NCBI RefSeq assembly: GCF_030247195.1
Contig: NC_080672.1
Span: forward strand, 9,238,001-9,302,000
Source of the DNA: Topomyia yanbarensis
Lineage: Eukaryota > Arthropoda > Insecta > Diptera > Culicidae
Reading direction: 5' to 3'
Length of the DNA: 64,000 bases
Under the pieces are notes generated by a model. That model saw only the letters and a list, made by a program, of their open reading frames with translations, made no database searches and was not told the origin of the DNA. Every line of letters starts with the position of its first letter. Position 1 is the first letter of the stretch. Both the position numbers and the translations under genes were made by a program. Shown here piece after piece: positions 25,500 to 37,400 of the stretch.

Positions 25500-28400
25500 G
25501 TAAGTTTATCACAAATGGCAATCGCAGCAACCCTCATAATTTCTACTACCAACCCATTTTTCCCATTGATTATTTATTCGATGCCTACTTTGACCCTCCG
25601 TTCGCTCGAACAGCCGTTCCTTCTGTAATAGCACTTCAGGATGGCAGTAGGAATAGTATTAAGAACGGTTCTCACGTTGGACCAATGCGGGAGGGTCAGG
25701 ATCTGCAAGTCGTTTGCGAAGTGTATGGCGCCCGTCCAGTACCTGTGATAAGTTGGCATCGATCGGGAGGTGTCGTAAGAGGTAAACAACGAAGTACCGC
25801 ATTATTTATAGATAAAACCATTTTCGGAAAATTACTTATCCAATTACAATAGATTCACAGATTGTGGAGGATCACAAGGGGCTCTTCACAGTCAAGTCGA
25901 CGTTATCACTCACCCTGTCGCGCCAGGAACTGGGGGCAACCTACAACTGTCGCGTCGAGATGAAAGAGCTGCAGCTGGTTCTGGATAATCATTTTCATAT
26001 CGATTTACAAGGTCAGCGTTATAAAATGTTTTAAGACTTTCGAGCATAGCTTTTTTCATTTTTTCTTTTCTCTCTCCCAAACAGTGAGACCTACAAAGAT
26101 CAATATATCTGGTGTCAAACATCACACAGTGCAGGGTACCAAAGTGTTGCTACAGTGTCAGGTAAGCGGTAACCATTCGACCGAAAAAATATCCCCAAGT
26201 CATTTGCTTTAGTCAAACCTAACCCCAATCTGTTTCCCGGGAACACAGACAACCTTCTCGTTTAACGATTGCGTGCCGAAAGGCAAGTTAATTGAATAAA
26301 TTTGAATAATTAAATTTACTTTTACACCTCCTCTACACCACCGCCCATCCCTACACGTTCTCACGTTCTAAAACATCCTGCGCTGCCGGCTCGGAACTTC
26401 CGGCGGCGGAACTGTCGCTCTACGCTCTACGGTACTACACCCCATCAAAAGGTGAGTGGCGCTCGGCCCGCTGCCAACATGACGTGGTACAACTCGTCCA
26501 AACTAATATCGGACGAAACGAACGAGATCACCAGCATCAGCACGAAAACGGTAAGGCAAATATGCAATCTGATGATAACGAAGCGGCACTTTAGGAAACA
26601 TAGGCCCCCACCTTCCTTCCTTCCACTTGCTTCTGTGCCTATGCCCCCTCGCAAATGGGTGGTTTTAAAGGATTTGAGCTGGTCCTTTGTGCGGAATGAC
26701 ATATTGGGAAGATTTAATTGCTGTTGGAATTATGAATCTCGACGGATAATTAGGGGTATACAATATTGCGTTCTATTGTAGGTTAGTGAATTATGAACAA
26801 TTAATTTTGTACTAGATTTAGGATGGTACACTCCAGTACACTACATTTACATTTGTAAAAATACGATAATATTGTTGCATTAAATATTAAAATATTATCT
26901 CTACAGTATCTTATGTTATGTATGTATACAATCTTTGCATTCGATGGAGTTTTGACTCTATAGTTTGAGCACATGTTATTTCATTATAAATCATGTATTT
27001 GGTGAATTCTACGATTCTGTAAAGACGACTGCGACATCTATCTCGAAAATTGTTTTATTTTTGGTATTTTGTTGCCAGAAACATTTTTGTGAGATAACAT
27101 AATTATTCTAAAATCTTTTTTATACTTTTTAGATTTGGGGCTTATTTTGAACATTTATTTTACAAGGTACCTATATTAAGGTTCGTATAAGTGCCTCATC
27201 ACATCTTATAAAATAATTTCCAGGACTGGATATCCGAAATTGGAACTTCAACAATATTATTTCTGATAATATTCTCAACAATTTTGCTGAATTTGTAACT
27301 ATAGCGAATTTCGAAGCGCTAAACGATCCTAAAATTTCTACTTCAAAAAACTTCTGCAAGGCTCAGGAAGGAAAATCCCACAAAATTTTTGTGTTTTTAG
27401 TTGATATTCAGAATATGTTCATGAATTGTTGGAAATAGTTTTGAAAATCAGAGAAGCCCTACAAACTCATGAAAGTTATTGGGAAATCCAGAGAAATCTC
27501 ACCATATTCAGTAATTTATTCGAAAACTTAGGAAAGTTTAGGAACTTTAGGAAACTTCAAGGAAATGCTATGACCTTTAGAAAAAATTTAAGTTACGACA
27601 CGGAAATGTACAATAGCGAGATAGAAATGAACAACTCCCCTCCAAGACATAGTTGGTGAGGAAAAAAAATATTTCCACGCCTCGTAAACAGGTTTCCACG
27701 TGCAATGGCTACGCACTTGCGCGAGATCTGTAGGACAACCATTTAAACTCGTTATATTATTTTTATTGTTTACATAAGGAACTATACAAAAGACCCACAA
27801 CCCCGTTTGTTATTTTTAAATGATAAGTTTTTGAATTGCACACAATTTTGAATTTCTGTATTAGGTCAGTGCACACTGTACACTCTGTTCGCTGTACTGT
27901 GCTACACAAAAAGTATTTCAATTTGTCTGAGAACGATTGAGCCGAGAAGACAGTTTTTGTTTCGCGTCATTTTAACGCAATACTATTTTTATAGACGCTT
28001 CATTTCATTGTTACGAGGAATTCATTCCGTACTAATACACTGTTAATCCGTAAATCCGTGATATCTGCAACAAACGTGTAAAAGAAAATTCTTTTAAAAG
28101 TGAACCGGGCAAAAAGTGGTAAAACAATAGGCAATCACGAAGAGAGACTAAAATGTTGGGACTGATTGAATCTGTAAGCCACTAAGTTGGGATAAGAGTT
28201 TCCATTTAATGTCTTCAGTATGTGACAGTCTTTCGTTCCGTTTTTGCTCGTCATGGAATAAAATGAGAGAGATAATCTTCAATAAGAGAGAAAAGAATCA
28301 ACCAATCGAAATCGACTCAAGATCACTCTTCTATCTTTACTATACACTCAACACGAGTTCTTTCCGAATTGCGCTCTGATCTTCTCATTTCGTCTTCGTT

Positions 28401-31400
28401 GCGTTAGGTGCAACAACTTTAATTGAAACTTTTTCCCAAATAGTGGTAAAACAAACATGTAATCAGACAAACATTACAACTTTCTTTAAGAAATCATAAT
28501 CTCTTCCAATCTTGATGATGATTGAAAAAAAATCAAGAGGTAATTATTTTTATTCATAAACAAACCTATTACTGAACAGATTAGTGTTCACATATTTGTT
28601 TAATGAATTGACAAAAAGTTTTGCAAAAGTTTCACAGGAAACGGATAATTTGCATGCAGCGTAGCATTTTCAAGCACCCCTAAATACTTTGAACTCTTGA
28701 ATATACATTTTTGTAACTAGAGAAATTTCTAACTTGTAAATTAAAAATAATCAAATTTAATTCGTCGATGCACTAGAGCCTTTCTTGTAACAGACAACAT
28801 ATTATTAGGGCTTTTTAGTGTCTATTGTCTTAGTTTTGGAATTGTTTTCACTAAGAACTTTTCATAATTACGTTCAGTTTCCAGTGATTATTTCAAGTCA
28901 TCAGAATTAATACATTTATGCAATAATTTTTAAGCCCCTCCCGAAACAAAATCTTGGCTACGGGCCTGTGTGCGTGACAGTATGTAGATATCCTAATGTC
29001 ATATGATTATTTCAGCAATAGTTAAACCGATCTTAACGAAAACAGTTCTGAACGTAAAGCCCAGCGTGGCCATTTGACGGTATTGTATTTTTGGATATGT
29101 TGTTGAGACATGGGTGATTTTATCAAAACACGACATGTTTTAAGCAAATAGCTTTAAAATGAAGCAGTTTTGTCACCATATCTGCATAAAGCTGGTTGGG
29201 TAGCTTATAAAAGTACCTTTCCAACAAACTATAGACTGTTGTAATTAGGTATTAGGTATTCAAAATTTTTATTCTCTGCATACAAATATTCAATAAATAA
29301 ATATGAGACCGTGACATATAGAGTATTGCTTTACTGGTGTTATAGTGGTAAACCGTTTGTAAATATCGGGGTATGAGATTACATCAACAGGATTCAAGGA
29401 ATTTGATTCTAAACACATTGCGCTACAATGAATGCACTATTTCTTAAAATTTAATATGTAATTTCACCTCAAAGACAAAATAATGAGTAAGTTTACCTCA
29501 AATCCAGAGTTAATAAGTTTACCCCTTGGATTAAGGATTGCGTTCAGCCGTGACATAGTTTCACAACGGACCGAGAATATTTTTCTATTCAGGAAGAACC
29601 AACTTCAGGTGAAAATTCGGTTTGGGTGCAATTCGAACAAAATACCTTAAAATATAGTAATATATGCTTGATTTGCAGAATCATGACATTTGACCTGTCG
29701 CAAGGCGGGTTTAATTAACGGCTGAAAATTGTCATTTTTCTCTAAGAAACTATGATTCCAGTATACTCCAAGGTGTGATAAATTCAACCAAAACCTTCAA
29801 AATATTTTAACAAAAGCACTGTTTTGAGCGACTTAGTGGAATGTTATATTTAACACTTTTACCGTTGTCTTCCGTTTTAATTCCACTATTCTGATACAAT
29901 ACACTGAAGAAGGATGCTAGTCGTAGCCGAAATACGTATCTGTAACAGAAAAGTGCAATTTTGCATTTTGTTCATCATAGTGGAATTAAAAGAAGACAAC
30001 GGTAAAAGTGTTTAACTTCAAAATATCCCCCAGTGTACATTATTTTTACAAAATCTTGAGCTTTGACAAGTCGCAAGACAAGGTTTCAAAGGGGTCGAAA
30101 AGTGCCGGAAGTCTTTGCTGGAGGAACCAGATTTCCGGAATACCCTGGGAATGTGCCCAAATAGACCAAAAGCCATCAGAATATTTTTTCGAGCACTTGT
30201 TTTGCAAAATCATGAAGTTCGACATATCGCATAGGGGCCATACACTAATTACGTAAGGGCATATGGGGGGAGGGGGAGTTTCAAAATATCTTACAAATTC
30301 TTATCTGAGGGGGAGGGAGGGTTTGTCCTTTCTTACGTAATATCATAAAACAAGTTTAAAAAATTAAATCCATAAGGAAAATATTCATTTTAATAAGAAA
30401 AGGGAACTATTTTCATTTGTACCATATAATCTTTGTATATCAAACAATATGAGTAATTTTTTGGCTGTTGGTTGTCCATTGTTCTGTTCGGGAACTAGAG
30501 TCACAATATGCGTTACAAGTTAGGAAGTGCCCTTCGTGTTGTTAGACCGACTTTGTTCTTTTAAAACTTTCGATTCAAACCCGCAAGGTATCTGGAAAAT
30601 GTTCTAACATGCGATTGTCAAAGATCTTGAATGTCGAATATTTCCAGAGTGTGAACTGCATTTTAATTCAAGAAAATTCGAAGATAGTTAACTCGGAGCT
30701 ATGCGTACGATAAGCGTCAGAGCTGGAACTCAGAATAAATTCATGCCAGAAGAGGTTATAAACTCTTTTTAAATTCTACATCACAAGAAATAGAAGCAAG
30801 TGGAATATAGCAAAGCAGATCATGTGGACCAAATTGGAGTTACTGAATATCTGACAACAGTCATTCTTTCTACTGGGCGATTTGGCATGCAATTAAAATT
30901 CTGCAGATGATTACACTTAAATTTTGTCATGAGTTTTCTTGTAATAATTCTATACATATCGTTTTCGCTATCTTATTATTTGTTCTTAATTAACAATTCG
31001 ATTTTTTAATTACGATAATCATGAAAAGATCTTATGTAGGAGGAGGGGGCGATTGAAAAACTCTAAAAAACCGTCCGTAATTAGTGTACGGCCCCACAGC
31101 AGGTTTTAAAACTGGTCAATAATTGTCCCCTTTGCCGGAGCGACCAGATTTCCGGAACATCTCGGGGTGACCAAAAACCCTCAAATGTTTACTGGTTGCG
31201 CAAAATTATGATGTTTGGCACCCCGCAAGACGGGTTTTAAATCGGTTGAAAAGGGTCCTCTTTGCCGAATAACCAGCTTCCCGGAATACCCCGGGTTATG
31301 GCAATTCGCCCATAGTCATAAAGTTTGACATGTCGTAAGACGGGTTTTATAACTGGTCGAAAATTGTTCTTTTTGCGGAGTAGCCAGGATACTCCAGGGT

Positions 31401-34400
31401 GTGGTCAATTAGGCCAAAACCCCACAAAATGTCCTTCAGTGACCTTGCTTAACAAAATCATGAAATTTGACGTTCCGCAAGACGGGTTTTGCAACAAGTC
31501 GAAAATTGTTCTCTTTGCCGGATGGACCAGGTTTCCGGAATACTCCGGAGTGTGGCCAATTAGACCAAAAACTCTCAAAATGTCTTTTAGCGTACTTGTT
31601 TCACAAATTTATGCAGTTTAACATCATGTAAGACAGGGTTTCGAAAGGGTCCAAAAGTCCGGTTCCCGAAATATCCCGAAATATGGAAGTTTGAAGTGCT
31701 GCAAGACGGGTTTTGAAACCAGTCGAAAATCTCTTTTTTTACCGGAGAAACTAGGTTTCCGGAAGATCCCGGGGTGTCCAATTTGACAAAAAACCCTCAA
31801 GATGGTTTCCAGTGCTCTTGTTTTGCAAAATTAGAAAGTTTGACACCCCGCAAGACGGGTTTTATAATCAGTCGAAAAGTGTCTTCTTTGCCGGAAGAAC
31901 TGGGTTCCCGGAATACCCCGGGTTGAGGCCAATTCAACCAAAAACCCTCTGAATGTTGTTTTTTCTAGGAATTTATGTAACAAGGGAGAAGAGATGAAGA
32001 AATTCGTGACAATTTGTTACATGGGGGGAGGGGGAGTCAATTTCGGGCAATTTTTGCGTTACGTAATTTATGAATGGTCCCTAAGAGGTAGAAATAACGC
32101 CTTCACAGTTTTTGAGTGAATTTGACAGATTAAAAATCTATTAGCTATCTTCCAAGATATAAAACAACGAAAAAAAAACTATTTTTGCTTAGAAAATCGC
32201 TTGTAACTATGAAAACAAAAGAGATAGAAACTTCATTGCTTCAGCAAAAATATTCCTTTCCTAAAGCTCTGAAAATCTCTGGAACAAAGGATTTGCGTGA
32301 AATTAACACATAAAAAGATATTAAAGGAAAACCAATTTTTCAAGAGCTACCCTTCATTAAATATTTAAAAAATGCAAAGTTACATCAATTTAATTGTTTC
32401 AGAACTTTGTAGAACATTATGTAACTAAATTTCACATATCTAAAAAGTTGATACCTTGAACACCCTAACCTAACTAATATAAAAATCGGCAAAAAAGGAC
32501 TAAGAAAGTTTACTGACGCCACCATGTATCTAAAACCACCGCACAGTGGGACCAATCCAAAAAAGGTGGGACAAAACCTATTTGAGGCCTTAGATGTCAT
32601 CTTAGAGCCAGCATTTCTTCGTAGGATATGTTCACAATATTATTCTGCAACTTTTTAAATAGAATATTTTGTTGTTGGACTAAAGTAGAGTACCCGAGCA
32701 AATTTTTTTTTTCAAAAGATTGTTTTAGAGGGTCGATGTCTTCGACAAAGTTGTAGAATATTATGCTTTGAATAACTTCTTCTAAGACACCACAGACATC
32801 AGACCTCAAATTTGAGGCAAAATTGTTGTTTTTAATGATCAAAAAATCAGTTTTTCGATATTTCCATGCTAAAAACCTTAATTGATTAATTTAATATGTT
32901 CTACAAACTTGCAGGTAGCACTACAATATAACTTTTTGTTGAAGGAGCTAATAACCTAAAATCAATATTTTGGCTTTTAATACTATTTTTCATATAAATT
33001 TACTCTATTTTCATCAAAGATTTCTGTTTTTAGGTGCACTTTTGTGCAGCCAAACTTTGGTTATTCCGATACTCTATTATTCGTAGAATAAAATTAATAC
33101 TACATAGAAACAGGATATAGTTGGACGCGTTGTTTGGGTGACCATTCATGTACGATTGTTTATAACATAAAATGTGCTTATATTATTTTTAATTTATATA
33201 CATTATTAGCTATTAACATAATCTTACATTTTGTACGCACTTACAAGCATATAGAACATATTGAGTTGATCAATTAAGGTTACAATATGAAAAAGTGAAA
33301 AAATAATATAAATTTTGAATTTAAACTGCCAAAAAACAACGATTTCGGCTCAAAAAATAAATAAATGGTATTTTCAACAGAACAGGCCGTACACTAATTA
33401 CGGACGGTTCCAAATACAATATTTGACAACTTTGCTGAAGACCTCAACCATTTAAACAAAATTTGATTTATTTAGGTCGGGATTTCTACTTTAGTTTAAC
33501 CAATAAGATTAGTTCTACAAATTCATAAAAGTAGAATAATATCTATTTGAGGCCTTAGATATTATAGAACCTAAGTGTGTGGAAAAATATTCACAACATA
33601 ATTGAATCATTTCTATTTTGTTAGATGGTTGAGGACTTCAGCAAAGTTGTGTAATATTCAATTTCGAACATTTTTATTAAAAATACCTTATACATACTGT
33701 AGATTTATTTTTTAATCCGAAATCGTTGTTTTTTTGCAGTTTAAATTCAAAATTTATATTATTTTTTCACTTTTCCATTTTGTAACCTTAATTGATCAAC
33801 TCAATATGTTCTACATGCTTGTAAGTGCGTGCAAAATATAAGATTTTGTTAACAGCTAAGAATGTATATAAATTAAAAATAATATAAGCACATTTTATGT
33901 TATAAACAATCGTACATGAATGGTCACCCAAACAACGCGTCCAACTATATCCTGTTTCTATGCAGTAATAATTTTATTCTACGAATAATAGGGTATCGGA
34001 ATAGCCAAAGTTTGGCTGCACAAAAGTGCACCTAAAAACAGAAATCTTTGATGAAAATAGAGTAAATTTACATGAAAAATAGTTTTAGAAGCCAAAATAT
34101 TGATTTTAGGTTATTAGTTCCTTCAACAAAAAGTTGTATTTTGGTGTTACCTGCAAGTTTGTAGAATATATTAAATTAATCAATTAAGGTCTTTAGCATA
34201 GAAATATCGAAAAACTGATTTTTTATCATATTTTCAACAATTTTGCCTCAAATTTGAGGTCTGTGGTGTCTTAGAAGAAGTTATTCAAAACATAATATTC
34301 TACAATTTTATCGAAGACATCGACCCTCTAAAACAATCCTTTGAAAAAAAAAATTTTGCTCGGGTACTCTACTTTAGTCCAACAACAAAATATTCTATTT

Positions 34401-37400
34401 AAAAAGTTGCAGAATAATATTGTGAACATATCCTACGAAGAAATGCTGGTTCTAAAATGACATCTAAGGCCTCAAATAGGTTTTGTCCCACCTTTTTTAG
34501 ATTGGTCCCACTGTGAACCGGTTTCGGCGCAAACGGTTTTGTCTTCATAAATACGGCTTTGGAACCATAGTGCAATGCATTATCGAACTGCGAAAATGTT
34601 GGGGCTTTGCATCTTGTGATAAACTAAGTGCAGGAAGGCCAATACATTGATTATGCAGTATTTTAGTAATTTGTGTTTCGATTCTACAAATCAGTACTAT
34701 GTGTTACTGAAACATTAGTTATTTCGCGCGCAAAGATGAGGTTGTATGTTGCCTTGTTGGTAAAAATTAGACAATATTTTACGTGCTTGCTTTTTTATTT
34801 TTTTTTTTGGTTGAAATATGGCCTATTCCTACTAACGAACAGGAAACGTTCGAACGCTGGAAATGAGCTCAAACCTTCTGAGATAAGGAATCCTATTAAC
34901 TAATGGAACAAATACTGACAAATCTTCAAATGGACATAAAAACACATACCCTCCTGACCAGGCAAATCCTGACAATTTATCATATGTATAGATGGACTTT
35001 TCCTCAATTAGAAGTTTCTTAATGAGCACTCTGTATAATTTTCCGAAACAAATTACCTACTTTGACACACAGAAAAACGTTTCGTATCATAATCTATCGT
35101 AGCAGACAGTGAGAGAAAAATAAACAAATATGTACATCGATTCACACAGTTCGAACCGATAGTATTGCATTGCACTGTAGTGCGTAGGCGCATCATTCAA
35201 CTCAGCTAACTTTATTCTGTCAATGCACAACTTTATTTCAAATTATAGACCCAAAAAAACGATTCATTCAATGCAACAGCAATTAATCAAAAGTGAAACC
35301 TTACGAAAAACCACAGATTCAAAGTTGTGACTTTTTTCCCACCGTCATCGCTTTGCACCGTACCGATTTGGCCGACATTGATCTTGCTTCGATTCGCCAA
35401 GGGACCAGATTTCCGCACGACAAGTTTCCCTATATTTAGAATTGATTTGACTTTGATTGATACCGGAGTGGGTTAGTTCGGTTTGGGATCCGTCTCGTCG
35501 ATACAGTACCAGAATAGAGAAATGCATCAGTAGCGAGTGATTCTCTGTAGTTTTTTTTTGTCACGTTTGGATCTAACCGCAGTAATTCTTCTTCGTTCTC
35601 TCAACATGTAGTATCTACAAAATGACGGCACGTTCGAGACCATCAGTCAAATGATTTTCACTGCAACTCGCTTCGAGAACGGTGCATCGATGCGCTGCGA
35701 GGCGGACAACATCGTGATGCGTGATGACGGAGATCGGCCCCTGCACGATACCCTGACGCTGGAGGTCATGTGTGAGTATTGCCAATCCTGCCCCAAATCC
35801 CACCCGCTTCAATCATTTGCCGAGCGATGACATGATTTATCATCGTGGATTATGTCCGTACAGCCAATAACTACTAACCCCAATTTTGTGTTCATTTCAT
35901 TTCTGCGTTTGTCCTATTTATCTTACTGACGTGGAACGTGGATCTGGGGGACCTGATCCTATCGCACATGCCACTGTACGCTGCAGATCCCCCGGTGGTA
36001 TCGGTAAAGCCGGAAAACATCACCGTCAACGAGACGCACGATTTTCTCGTCTTCTGTGACTATGAGGCCAATCCCGCCTCGCTTGAAAGTGTCAAGTGGT
36101 TCCAGAACGAGCAGGAGATTAAGCTCAACAGTGTCCGCCACGAGGGCGGTAATCCAGAACAGACGGCCCTGCTCATCAAGAACTCGACCCGGGACGACGT
36201 TGGCAACTATACCTGCGAGCTATCCAACTCCATCGGGTCCGCGAAGTCCGATAACGAGATTTATGTCGACGTACTGTGTATGTAAAAGCTCTTTGTTTCA
36301 TTCATTTCCATTCAGTAATATTATCGTTAGGATCAACGATTCGCTATGGGATCTAGTTTCGCACATGTACGTGGTTGTGGTCACTAACATAGACATCAAA
36401 ATGTTGGTTTTAGGGCATCGTTCAGGCGGTGTGCGACAGGAAAGTTCATTAGTGATAATCACCAGGTACGCTTGTCTGTGATGTTCGAGCCATTGCATTG
36501 TAAATGGGCTATCAATCAACTTACCTTCATCTATAGTGGAATGTGCAATCATTCGTTTTTCGGTCGAGCTGCACTCCAAACTATGGCGGGTGAAGAGCAT
36601 CGAATAGAAAACATTCAATCAGATTCTTGAATTTGAAACGCAATTAAATTGTTGCTATCAGTTTTGATTAGGAGCGGTTAGGCACACCGAAATCAGTTTT
36701 TGATGGCGGTAAAATTGTAGCAAACCGGTAAATGGAGAAACGGGTTATATGTAAGTGGACGAAATTGAACGTTGGATGTTTTTTATATTGAAATGTTATA
36801 TGGACTGAGATCCGTCATGCGTATGAAGTATTTAAACATTCAAAATTTGCAATAGAGCACTGGTGCACTTTCGTAAACTCTAGCGAAAACATCTTTGAAT
36901 ACCCGTTTAGGGAATAAAGAACACGAAAAACTTGCAAAAAATAGCCGGTTTTCAATGTGAAGAATTTCAGCCAGCTATTATATACCATTAAAGTTAACTT
37001 TATACGGATTTGTCCGCGTAAAAATCGGTCTTAAACCGATGTTTAAACTACTTTACTCCCAACCTATTCTTTTAGCGATGAATTTTACATCGAGGGACCT
37101 CATTCCGATTTTTACACTTGAAGTTTCTAGTTAACGTTAAGTCTGTAATATAACTAAAGAAGTTATACATGGTAGTATTTCGAACTTTCATTTTCGTACG
37201 CTCATAAGAAAAGATGGTAAAAAATATATGAATATAAACTATAAAAATTTTACCAAAGTGAACAAAAGAAACAAAACAATAAATAAGAAAACATCACATC
37301 AAACCGAAATTGTTCACCGCAGAAACAATAGCAAAACCAATTCATTCCATTTCAGACAAACCGATTGTGGTTCTCAAAATGGACCCCGAGATCCCAGTAA

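Larger units (their letters stand above)
29560..31970. repeat. Degenerate satellite with a ~150-bp monomer
   Basis: Anchors CGCAAGACGGGTTTT, TTTCCGGAATACCCCGG and CAAAAACCCTCAAAATG recur in order. Copies of the first anchor lie near 29698, 30070, 30225, 31223, 31334, 31477, 31627, 31700 and 31848, so the intact spacing is about 143-150 bp with some shortened units. Two TIR elements are inserted (29850-30014 and 30234-31095), and the array resumes after each. Confidence 0.75.
26551..35611 (+). other. Intron of about 9.1 kb inside Ig3
   Basis: This intron splits the Ig3 domain between strands C/D and E/F. 26551-29560 has no recognisable gene or complete element; 28935-28980 looks like a worn repeat end. 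The satellite, two TIR elements and the 2-kb foldback listed separately occupy 29.6-34.5 kb. 34520-35600 shows nothing identifiable apart from the pyrimidine-rich acceptor at its end. Confidence 0.8.

Noticed and set aside
26551..26781. Read-through extension of exon 5
   Set aside because: The frame is open but loses Ig character right after a good GTAAGG donor; the second half of Ig3 is found at 35612.
29560..31970. CRISPR-like array, because of regularly spaced repeats
   Set aside because: Units are ~150 bp, degenerate and without unique spacers, in a eukaryotic intron; a satellite explains them.
36056..36618. Open frames of 141 (+) and 106 (-) residues overlapping exon 7 and its intron
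   Set aside because: They are shadow frames of the Ig4 exon and intron sequence, with no family pattern.
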